9,524 bases of DNA, from NCBI GenBank assembly GCA_964639885.1, contig CAZXEH010000037.1, positions 1 through 9,524 on the forward strand, written 5' to 3'. Position 1 is the stretch's first letter, and the number at the start of each line of letters is the position of its first letter. The position numbers and the translations under genes are program-made. Under the pieces are notes generated by a model. It did not search any database, was not told where the DNA came from, and saw nothing but the letters and a program-made list of their open reading frames with translations. Below, piece after piece: positions 1-5,510 of the stretch. The DNA is from JAGNLA01 sp964639885. GTDB lineage: Bacteria > Caldisericota > Caldisericia > JAAYUI01.

Positions 1-1
1 C

Positions 2-532
2 GTGAAAAAACTATTTTTGGCCATGGTTGCCGTTGTTCTCCTGGCCGGCTGCAGGGCAAAGGTCGATGCCGGCTTCTTCACGCTCACCGGACCAAACGGC
101 TTCGGCGAATGCAAGCTTACAGACGTCATCCCTGACAAAATCGTGCTCTCAACCGAACCAAAGGAATTGACCCAGATTGGCCAGATGACTGGCGCCAAAG
201 GCTACATGTCCATCAACTGGCATTCAGGAACCTACAAGGAATCCCAGGCCACAAAATCTCTCGGAATCGGAACGCTTCCCGACGGAGCCCACAAGATTTC
301 AGAAGGCGACAAGACTTTTGGCGGAATTCTTTGCTGGGAGGAAACGATTGTTCAGCTGGATTCCACGCAAAAATCCGAACTGCGCTGGCTCTACCATGTA
401 GCAATCCCTCTTGACGGTGGCACGATAGACATCCTGGCCTCGATCATGCCAAACAAGGCAATGCTTGAAGACGTTAGAAACTCTGTTGCCACAATCGAAA
501 TCACAAACAAAAAATTCTTCGGGGCAAAATGA
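2..532 (+). CDS. Small lipoprotein, first of three paralogues
   Basis: This encodes a 176-residue predicted lipoprotein of unknown function. The GTG at 2-4 is the chosen start because it gives a classical lipoprotein signal: Lys2-Lys3, a hydrophobic stretch, and a lipobox Leu-Ala-Gly-Cys with the lipidated Cys at residue 17. No conserved domain is recognised. Near the mature N-terminus there is a Phe-Phe-x-Leu motif. Near the C-terminus (about 129-172) there is the pattern Trp...Ile-Pro-Leu-Asp-x-Gly, then a helix-like stretch, then Ile-Thr-Asn-x-x-Phe-Phe. The same two landmarks occur in the next two genes, so I infer three diverged tandem paralogues. Its TGA stop overlaps the next ATG (ATGA), which implies translational coupling. 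The upstream promoter and ribosome site lie outside the window. It is probably anchored in a membrane, but which leaflet cannot be told. Confidence 0.85.
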   Translation: MKKLFLAMVAVVLLAGCRAKVDAGFFTLTGPNGFGECKLTDVIPDKIVLSTEPKELTQIGQMTGAKGYMSINWHSGTYKESQATKSLGIGTLPDGAHKISEGDKTFGGILCWEETIVQLDSTQKSELRWLYHVAIPLDGGTIDILASIMPNKAMLEDVRNSVATIEITNKKFFGAK

Positions 533-987
533 AGAAAATCCTGATTGCGTTTTGTCTGGTTCTCGTTTCCTGCGGGGCTTCAAAGTGGGTCATGTTCAAG
601 GCTCCGTTCTTTGATTTCACAGTTCCACCGGGGTTTGAGCTGAAAAAAGAGACAAAAAACCTGCTAAGGTTTGAATCTGACACCGACAGCATAACCATCG
701 CATGGTCGATGGATCAGTTCTCGATGAAGGATCAGCCGGCAACAGAGGCTGTAACAGGAAATCCTAGTGACAAGATTGTGGTTTCTGAACCCCAGATTCT
801 TGGAAACAACAAAGTCTGGTACAGTGAAATTCAAACAAAGGACGGCTGGAGGGTTTACCTGACCCTGCCACTTGATCGCGGCGAAATGAGGGTTGAAGCC
901 GTGTGCAAGGGCGAGCCGTCAAACATAAGACAATCGGTAAGGAGCGTGGTGGTTACCAATGAAACGTATTTTTCCTATCCTCATTAG
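529..987 (+). CDS. Small lipoprotein, second paralogue
   Basis: This encodes a 152-residue predicted lipoprotein of unknown function. The signal is Met-Lys-Lys followed by a short hydrophobic core and the lipobox Leu-Val-Ser-Cys, with Cys15 as the lipidation site. The mature part opens with Ala-Pro-Phe-Phe-Asp-Phe and ends with Leu-Pro-Leu-Asp-Arg-Gly (from about residue 113), a charged segment and Val-Thr-Asn-x-x-Tyr-Phe. These landmarks match the genes on either side. The start overlaps the previous stop by four bases and a GGGG run lies just upstream, so translation is probably coupled. The end overlaps the next gene by 29 bases. I see no catalytic motif; a structural, binding or sensory role at the membrane is possible but unsupported. 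Confidence 0.85.
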   Translation: MKKILIAFCLVLVSCGASKWVMFKAPFFDFTVPPGFELKKETKNLLRFESDTDSITIAWSMDQFSMKDQPATEAVTGNPSDKIVVSEPQILGNNKVWYSEIQTKDGWRVYLTLPLDRGEMRVEAVCKGEPSNIRQSVRSVVVTNETYFSYPH

Positions 988-1543
988 CCTTGCACTTCTG
1001 GCGTCGTGCGGAAAAGTTTACACAGTAGCTTACGATACGCCATTTTTCAAAATCGATCATGACAAGAAATGGGTCGTCTTTGAATATCCGGGACAGCTTC
1101 TGGACGTCAAAAACGCTTATACTTTTGCCCTTTTCACACTTGCGCCTGTTCAGATCACAAATGCAAACGACGAGACCGAACTCCAGTACGGTTTCACAGT
1201 AGGCTCCTTCCCCTTCAACAAGATCAAGGAAGGTCAGTTCGATGAAAATCTTGCACCATTCCCGACAAATCCTGCCCTCAAACTGTTAAAATCAGAATTT
1301 GTCTACTTCCAGGGTGTCAAAGCCAGATGGGAAGAGGCAGAAATAAGCATCCCGAGCGCCCACAACTTCAACCTCAGGGTCGACATCCCGCTCGATCTCG
1401 GCTATATTGAGATCGATGCCTGGGGGCCTTTTGATGACAAGCAGCTCGCCGATGAATACAGGCAGTTGGCTAATTCATTGATCATCACAGCAAAAAACCA
1501 CTTCAAGGACCACCCTGAGGCGGCAAAGAAAGGAAATCCATGA
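959..1543 (+). CDS. Small lipoprotein, third paralogue
   Basis: This encodes a 194-residue predicted lipoprotein of unknown function. The start at 959 gives Met-Lys-Arg, a hydrophobic core and the lipobox Leu-Ala-Ser-Cys with Cys17. An AAGGAG at 939-944 lies rather far upstream (14 nt), so coupling with the previous gene, which it overlaps by 29 bases, may matter. The mature part begins with Thr-Pro-Phe-Phe-Lys-Ile and carries Ile-Pro-Leu-Asp-Leu-Gly at about 143-148, followed by a helix-like stretch and Ile-Ile-Thr-x-x-x-x-His-Phe. This is the same plan as the two preceding lipoproteins, with an insertion in the middle and a Lys-rich tail. Its TGA stop overlaps the next ATG (1540-1543), tying the lipoprotein trio to the kinase-like gene in one transcript. 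Confidence 0.85.
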   Translation: MKRIFPILISLALLASCGKVYTVAYDTPFFKIDHDKKWVVFEYPGQLLDVKNAYTFALFTLAPVQITNANDETELQYGFTVGSFPFNKIKEGQFDENLAPFPTNPALKLLKSEFVYFQGVKARWEEAEISIPSAHNFNLRVDIPLDLGYIEIDAWGPFDDKQLADEYRQLANSLIITAKNHFKDHPEAAKKGNP

Positions 1544-2517
1544 ACATTCTGGCAGTTTTCCCCGGTGAAAAAGATATGGCAATAGGCTGGCACTCCAACG
1601 GTCAGCTTGTCGGCACGGCAACCGTTCCCTACCCTGACTGCAGCTGTGCGGTCGGCGAGTCTGTCGAAACTGTCTGCTCAACGCTGGGCATCGAAAACGC
1701 CGACATGGGTATCACCTGCTACGGTATGCTCAGACCAACATCAAACCACGTCACAAAGCTAACTCCAGACATTGTCGACGAGGTCTGCCAGGCAAAGTAT
1801 GGTTATGACAAAACAAACTATGGCACAATCATGCTTGCTTCGATTGGCGCAAAAGAGATGATCAACACTTACCCGCTCACATACGATATTTTTCCTGAAA
1901 CCATGAGGTTTTCCGGCATCCCACAGATTGAAAGAAAGATGATAGGTCACTCCCTTGACCATATTCTGGCAAGAAACAGAGTTGAAACCGTCACCGGCTC
2001 AAAAAAAGCATCAGTCACGTGCTACCTCTCCGAAGGTGAAATCACCATTTCCTCCTGGAAAGACGGAGTTCTCATGGACATGAACGACTCCTGGGACGGT
2101 GAAGGCCCGATGACTCCGACAAGATCAGGATTTTTCCACCAGAAATGCGTCTACAAGATGGCTTTTTCAGGCAAATACGATTTGGAATCCATGCTTGCCA
2201 GAGTGCGGTCAATCGGCGGGTTGTTCGCCCACCTTGGAACATCAAACCTCACAGAAGTAGAGGACATGATAGCAAAAGGTGACTCGAAGGCAAAACTGGT
2301 CTACGGTGCAATGGTCTATCAGATCGCAAAGTGCATCGGAAGAATGGCCACAAGATGCGGGAAACCGGACGGCATCGCATTCACGGGTCCGCTTGCCTGC
2401 GATGAAAAATTGGTTGCAGACGTTACATCATACACATCATTCATGGCAAAACCAATTGTTGCTCCAGCATTTGACGGAGTTTCAACACTTATAGGATCAA
2501 TAACAAATCATGGGTAA
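1540..2517 (+). CDS. Butyrate-kinase-family (ASKHA) protein with degraded active-site loops
   Basis: This 325-residue protein resembles butyrate kinase along its length, which in the family converts acyl phosphate plus ADP to carboxylate plus ATP. Recognisable blocks are Ser-Gly-Ile-Pro-x-Ile-Glu-Arg (125-132), Asp-Gly-Glu-Gly-Pro-Met-Thr-Pro-x-Arg-Ser-Gly (186-197), Phe-Ser-Gly-Lys-Tyr (209-213), His-Leu-Gly-Thr (231-234) and Val-Tyr-x-Ala-Met-x-Tyr-Gln-Ile-Ala-Lys (254-264). It is a little shorter than the usual length of about 355. The N-terminal phosphate loop, normally Asn-Pro-Gly-Ser-Thr-Ser-Thr-Lys, reads Phe-Pro-Gly-Glu-Lys-Asp-Met-Ala (7-14). The usual His-Leu-Gly-Gly-Gly reads Tyr-Leu-Ser-Glu-Gly (162-166), and the later Thr-Gly-Gly reads Thr-Gly-Pro (282-284). 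I infer altered or lost phosphotransfer. There is a good AAAGGA ribosome site at 1529-1534. It overlaps both neighbours, and no phosphobutyryltransferase gene is seen. The family comparison is from memory. Confidence 0.8.
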   Translation: MNILAVFPGEKDMAIGWHSNGQLVGTATVPYPDCSCAVGESVETVCSTLGIENADMGITCYGMLRPTSNHVTKLTPDIVDEVCQAKYGYDKTNYGTIMLASIGAKEMINTYPLTYDIFPETMRFSGIPQIERKMIGHSLDHILARNRVETVTGSKKASVTCYLSEGEITISSWKDGVLMDMNDSWDGEGPMTPTRSGFFHQKCVYKMAFSGKYDLESMLARVRSIGGLFAHLGTSNLTEVEDMIAKGDSKAKLVYGAMVYQIAKCIGRMATRCGKPDGIAFTGPLACDEKLVADVTSYTSFMAKPIVAPAFDGVSTLIGSITNHG

Positions 2518-3211
2518 AAGAATACAGTTTTTTGTCGGCCCGATCGGATCGGGCAAAACTGAAATATCAATAAACTCGGCAATTTTAAGGCATTTGAGCG
2601 GTGAAAAAGTGGCATTGCTTGATTTTGATGTGGTGAAACCTTACATCAGAGTCAGGGATGTCGCCGATGAAATCAGGAAAACAGGCCTGGAAGTGCTTAC
2701 CCCCGAAGGCCCGGTCGCCTATGCCGACATGCCAATCGTTCCTGCCCACATCTTCCACTGGATCGCAGACACATCGAAAGCTCTCGTCTTTGATGTCGGA
2801 GGAGACAAGCAGGGATCAACAACGATTGCACAAATTGTCGGCAGACTCGAGCCTGAAGAGTTTGAATTCACGCTCGTTATCAACCCATACAGGCCGTTCA
2901 TGGGATCAGTCAAACAAATCATCCGTACGGCTTCAGAAATTGCCTTCGCTGCACACACGCGCTTCACCTCCATCGTTGCCAACCCTCATCTGAAGGAGCA
3001 AACAACACTTGATGACTTTTTGTCGGGTCTCGAGATTGTGAAGGATGCTTCAAAAGAGATGAACCTGCCAATACTTTTCACAGGAATCAGCAAGGAAATC
3101 GAGTCCCAGCTTGACGGCCAGGATATTGGTCTGACAAAGCTCCCTCTTCATCTTTTCGTACTTCCGCCATGGGAACCAAAGCCCAGAACCAACTGGATTT
3201 ACAAGGGGTGA
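2510..3211 (+). CDS. P-loop ATPase, MinD/ParA/CobB-like
   Basis: This is a soluble 233-residue P-loop NTPase. The Walker A motif is Gly-Pro-Ile-Gly-Ser-Gly-Lys-Thr at residues 10-17. A second strand, Val-Ala-Leu-Leu-Asp-Phe-Asp (34-40), is followed by Val-Lys-Pro-Tyr-Ile-Arg-Val-Arg. A Walker B-like segment, Leu-Val-Phe-Asp-Val-Gly-Gly-Asp, sits at 92-99. This plan fits the SIMIBI class (ParA/MinD/CobB), and I recall similar uncharacterised proteins beside 2-oxoacid:ferredoxin oxidoreductase and butyrate kinase genes in anaerobes. The substrate or partner is unknown. The ATG lies inside the end of the kinase-like gene (8-base overlap), so the two are probably coupled and may act together; that is inference. 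The stop is only 9 bp from the convergent deoB stop, and I see no terminator between them. Confidence 0.85.
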   Translation: MGKRIQFFVGPIGSGKTEISINSAILRHLSGEKVALLDFDVVKPYIRVRDVADEIRKTGLEVLTPEGPVAYADMPIVPAHIFHWIADTSKALVFDVGGDKQGSTTIAQIVGRLEPEEFEFTLVINPYRPFMGSVKQIIRTASEIAFAAHTRFTSIVANPHLKEQTTLDDFLSGLEIVKDASKEMNLPILFTGISKEIESQLDGQDIGLTKLPLHLFVLPPWEPKPRTNWIYKG

Positions 3212-3220
3212 TTTGCCGGC

Positions 3221-4381
3221 CTAGCAAGCTCTTCTTTGTGACTTGACCTGTTCCAGAAAGGATTGGCCTACACCTGGCTTTATGTCAAAGAAATCCAGAA
3301 CAGTTGCGCCTATATCAATCATATCCCTGTCACCGAGACAGACGCCTCTGTAACCCTTTATGCAAGCCAGCAACATGGCGTATTCCCTGGTGTGGTCTGT
3401 GTGGGTTGTCAGGCATGGATCATTGCCATGGTCTGAGACAACAAGCAAAAGATCATTGTTGCCCATTGAGAGCGTGAACTTGGACCATTCCAGATCAAGC
3501 AGGCAAAGGCACTCGGAAAATCCCGTCTTGTCTCTCCTGTGTCCAAAATTCATGTCAAAATCCTCAAGGTTTGCAAAAACAAGCCCATGCCTTTGCTGCC
3601 TGAACATTCTTGCATAGTCCAGGCCGTCAAGATTGTTTATTGTTTCGGCAAAATCATCGGCATAGTTGCCAAAAAGGTCTTTTATCCGGCCAACAGCCGA
3701 AAACGGGATGTTGTTCCTTTTTAAAATGGAAAGCGTGTTCTCCTCTGGAATAGCCTGAATAAAATCCTTGCGTCTTGAAGTCCGGATGAAGTTGTCATCA
3801 CTTCCTATGAACGGTCTTGCTATAACCCTTGCAACGTCATAGTTATTGTCAAGAAGCTCCCTGGCTATCAAACACTGCTGGTATAGTTCCTGCACGGGGA
3901 TGATGTCCTCGTGGGCTGCAATCTGGAAGACCGAATCCGCCGATGTGTAAACAATGGGTTTTCCTGTTGTCATGTGTTCGGCCCCAAAACGGTTGATCAG
4001 TTCAGTGCCGGAACCTGGCTTGCCATGAAGATACCCTCGACCAATTCTAGAACTGAATTCATTCAGAAGCTCCTGAGGAAACCCATCGGGAAACGTCTGA
4101 AACGGCAATCTCCTGATCTGCCCCATCATTTCCCAGTGGCCTTCAACCGTCGATTTTCCATGAGACTGAGGCAGCATCCTTCCCCATGATGCAAGCGAAT
4201 CGTTGCTTTGGTCAAGAAGGTTGTACAATCCGAATTTCTTAAGTGATGGAATTGGTAAACTACCGTTGTCTGTAGCACTTTTTAATGTGTTTGCGCCGTC
4301 ATCACCAAATAGATATGAATCAGGGGTCGTTCCGACCCCCAGTCCGTCAAGGACGATGATGACAACGCTTTTATTATTCAC
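3221..4381 (-). CDS. deoB: Phosphopentomutase
   Basis: DeoB interconverts ribose (or deoxyribose) 1-phosphate and 5-phosphate, linking nucleoside salvage to central metabolism in the cytoplasm. The 386-residue length fits the alkaline-phosphatase-superfamily DeoB. Family metal ligands are visible: Asp12 in the N-terminal Val-Leu-Asp-Gly-Leu-Gly, Asp276 and His281 in Phe-Asp-Met-Asn-Phe-Gly-His-Arg-Arg, Asp317-His318, and His330 in Thr-Asp-His-Thr-Arg-Glu. Gly-Ala-Asn-Thr (29-32), Lys-Ser-Thr-Val-Glu-Gly-His-Trp-Glu (76-84; Thr78 is the likely phosphorylated threonine), Tyr-Thr-Ser-Ala-Asp-Ser-Val-Phe-Gln (145-153) and Arg-Pro-Phe-Ile-Gly (189-193) also fit. The start at 4381 gives the expected N-terminus but has no Shine-Dalgarno. 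A TATAAT lies 5-7 nt before the ATG, so a leaderless message is possible. It is convergent with the operon to its left. Confidence 0.96.
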   Translation of the reverse strand: MNNKSVVIIVLDGLGVGTTPDSYLFGDDGANTLKSATDNGSLPIPSLKKFGLYNLLDQSNDSLASWGRMLPQSHGKSTVEGHWEMMGQIRRLPFQTFPDGFPQELLNEFSSRIGRGYLHGKPGSGTELINRFGAEHMTTGKPIVYTSADSVFQIAAHEDIIPVQELYQQCLIARELLDNNYDVARVIARPFIGSDDNFIRTSRRKDFIQAIPEENTLSILKRNNIPFSAVGRIKDLFGNYADDFAETINNLDGLDYARMFRQQRHGLVFANLEDFDMNFGHRRDKTGFSECLCLLDLEWSKFTLSMGNNDLLLVVSDHGNDPCLTTHTDHTREYAMLLACIKGYRGVCLGDRDMIDIGATVLDFFDIKPGVGQSFLEQVKSQRRAC

Positions 4382-4388
4382 ATAAACT

Positions 4389-4394
4389 ATTATA
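4389..4394 (-). promoter_or_regulatory. deoB: Possible -10 box of deoB, implying a leaderless transcript
   Basis: On the - strand a perfect TATAAT ends 7 nt before the deoB ATG (4381). A start point the usual 6-7 nt downstream would fall at or next to the ATG. No purine-rich ribosome site exists in the AT-rich leader. I cannot find a convincing -35 box 16-18 nt upstream, and TATA-like strings are common in such AT-rich DNA. Confidence 0.35.
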
Positions 4395-4584
4395 TATATT
4401 TTTTTAGGTTAAAAAGGTTGATGTTTAATTTGATCTAAAATTTTTATGCGTTCTAATTATAAATATGTTAATTTTAGGTTATACCGAAAATAAAACGAAT
4501 ATCATCATAATCCTTGACTACAAAGTACTCAAAAAAACATCCAAAAAACCATTTTGTACTGATGTGTTTAAACCCCCGAAGGTA

Positions 4585-4612
4585 TTGACATGTATTTGGT
4601 TATGATGATACT
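4585..4612 (+). promoter_or_regulatory. Sigma-70-type promoter for the selenoprotein gene
   Basis: A perfect -35 TTGACA (4585-4590) is followed after 16 bp by GATACT (4607-4612), a 4/6 match to the -10 consensus. Transcription would start near 4619, giving a leader of about 38 nt that contains a small hairpin and the ribosome site. This supports the gene at 4657 being a separate transcription unit. Confidence 0.55.
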
Positions 4613-4626
4613 CATAATCAATTACT

Positions 4627-4641
4627 CGCCTAGATAAGGCG
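4627..4641 (+). promoter_or_regulatory. Small leader hairpin just before the ribosome site
   Basis: CGCCT (4627-4631) pairs with AGGCG (4637-4641) around an AGATA loop. The stem ends three bases before the Shine-Dalgarno AGGAG (4645-4649), which is 7 nt from the ATG. It would lie near the 5' end of the predicted transcript and could stabilise the message or modulate initiation. The stem is only 5 bp, so it could be chance. Confidence 0.35.
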
Positions 4642-4656
4642 GAAAGGAGACAGTTT

Positions 4657-5184
4657 ATGAAGAAAGTACTTCCAGCAGTTTTCCTGGCCTTGATCCTCTT
4701 CGTTACAGCAACCAGCTTTGGTGCAACTTGGACAACCTTCAGACCGTATGGCTGATGCCCAGGAGGAGCGGCGGCGCCGCCTCCACCACCACCAGCAGGA
4801 GCAGTCGCAGGAGGCAGTAGCGATACTGACCTTTCAGCTGATCCAACACCAAAGTCATGGTTCACAAACGTCCTTGATCAGGACACAATCAGAATCCCAT
4901 ACGACATTATGGGTGAGTGCAAGGGTCTTACCCTGATCGACAGAGTCGAACTCTCATTCGACGGCGGTCAGACATGGGTCGACACAAACCTTGACACCAA
5001 GACCAACACATGGTCATTCTCAGTCACAACCCCAATGGGCTCAGAAGGAACCTACCTTCTCATGACAAGGGCGACAGACAAGAACGCAAGAATCGAATCC
5101 TCAGTAAACCCCAACATCGATCTTCGTTATAGAAAGAAATCAACAGTCGTCACATTCGTGAACCCAGGTTCAGACAACGAATAG
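4657..5184 (+). CDS. Putative exported selenoprotein with Sec-Cys motif and Ig-like domain
   Basis: One frame runs from the ATG (AGGAG ribosome site at 4645-4649) to the TAG at 5182-5184, interrupted only by UGA at 4753-4755 (codon 33). Read as selenocysteine, it gives 175 residues. Residues 1-23 form a Sec signal peptide (Lys2-Lys3, hydrophobic core, small residues at 18-23). The mature N-terminus contains Arg-Pro-Tyr-Gly-Sec33-Cys34-Pro-Gly-Gly. Residues 36-55 are an Ala/Pro/Gly linker with six consecutive prolines. Residues about 76-170 look Ig-like, with Val-Glu-Leu-Ser-Phe-Asp-Gly-Gly-x-Thr-Trp (97-107) and Arg-Ala-Thr-Asp. A GC-rich hairpin directly after the UGA fits a bacterial SECIS. 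Adjacent Sec and Cys could form a selenenylsulfide, and Cys88 is the only other cysteine; an extracytoplasmic redox or metal role is inference. I do not recognise the family. The alternative is a nonsense-mutated gene. Confidence 0.75.
4753..4784 (+). promoter_or_regulatory. In-frame UGA (Sec codon) followed by bacterial SECIS hairpin
   Basis: UGA occupies 4753-4755. GGAG (4762-4765) pairs with CTCC (4781-4784), and GCGGC (4768-4772) with GCCGC (4776-4780), leaving a two-base bulge (4766-4767) and a GGC loop (4773-4775). The loop begins 17 nt after the UGA and has G at its first two positions. This agrees with the described bacterial SECIS rule: a hairpin just downstream of UGA, about 16-37 nt to a small loop, and an early G that SelB reads. 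The hairpin encodes a low-complexity Gly/Ala/Pro linker, so RNA structure would cost the protein little. Confidence 0.72.
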
Positions 5185-5201
5185 GACAAACCAGGCTTTA
5201 A

Positions 5202-5234
5202 ACAAAAGCGCCCCTCGTGGGCGCTTTTGTGTTT
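5202..5234 (+). terminator. Intrinsic terminator of the selenoprotein gene
   Basis: A perfect 12-bp stem (5202-5213 with 5219-5230) with a five-base CTCGT loop ends in a T-rich tail (TTTTGTGTTT). It begins 17 nt after the TAG at 5182-5184. Its presence there supports the full frame to 5184 as the real transcribed gene rather than a gene ending at the UGA. Confidence 0.88.
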
Positions 5235-5285
5235 ATATGGGGGAAAGAAGATTTAATGAGTTCTCATTCCAAGAAAGGCAATTAC

Positions 5286-5396
5286 GGGACAAAAACGCAA
5301 GAATCGAATCCATGAGGACAACCCCAACATCGATCAACGTTGCCGAAAGAAATCGTGAGTCTAACATTCGTGAACAAAGGTTTGCGACAACGAAAT
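5286..5396 (+). pseudogene. Degenerate partial copy of the selenoprotein gene 3' end
   Basis: This segment aligns with 5076-5182, the last 35 or so codons of the selenoprotein gene. Shared blocks include ACGCAAGAATCGAATCC, AACCCCAACATCGATC, GAAAGAAATC, ACATTCGTGAAC and GACAACGAA. By eye roughly three quarters of bases match. A two-base insertion after the first block and later small indels break the original frame. No signal peptide, UGA or SECIS counterpart is present. An open stretch, 5237-5407 (56 codons), crosses it in the frame that keeps Asp-Lys-Asn-Ala-Arg-Ile-Glu-Ser, but it has no ribosome site and lies just past a terminator. I therefore call it the remnant of an old tandem duplication. 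Confidence 0.7.
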
Positions 5397-5510
5397 GTTT
5401 ATATTAGCGAAACTAGTCGGATTTGTTTATCTTTCAATTTTATTGATGAAAAACCGTTTGATCCTATCCTATAAAAGCTTTATGAATCCAAACAAAGAGA
5501 TGACCAACTT

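Larger units (their letters stand above)
4382..4656. other. AT-rich intergenic region between divergent deoB and the selenoprotein gene
   Basis: This 275-bp region separates two divergent genes and is much richer in A and T than the genes around it. It holds the putative deoB -10 near its left end, and a promoter, a small leader hairpin and a ribosome site for the + strand gene near its right end. I see no RNA gene or repeat array in the middle part (4400-4580). Confidence 0.6.
5185..5510. other. Intergenic region: terminator, gene remnant, weak promoter candidate
   Basis: This 326-bp stretch contains the intrinsic terminator at 5202-5234 and the decayed copy at about 5286-5396. It then has 114 bp of AT-rich sequence before the permease. 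There, TTGATG (5443-5448) and TATCCT (5465-5470), 16 bp apart, are a weak promoter candidate. I see nothing else. Confidence 0.5.

Noticed and set aside
4753..4755. UGA recoded as Gly or Trp by a variant genetic code
   Set aside because: Several intact genes in the window end in UGA at sensible positions with overlapping downstream starts, so UGA is a stop in this genome.
4718..4936. Open frame of 72 codons overlapping the UGA and SECIS region
   Set aside because: It is in another frame from the selenoprotein and has a low-complexity Gln/Arg-rich product and no ribosome site. It is a by-product of the repetitive linker coding sequence.
4909..5184. Separate 91-codon gene starting at the Met at 4909
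   Set aside because: This start has no ribosome site and would cut into the Ig-like domain. The upstream sequence in the same frame is protein-like back to the signal peptide, so it is better read as the second part of the UGA-containing gene.
5237..5407. 56-codon open frame over the duplicated segment
   Set aside because: It begins right after a terminator without a ribosome site. Only eight residues match the parent protein before the frame shifts, so it is more likely a chance opening across a remnant.
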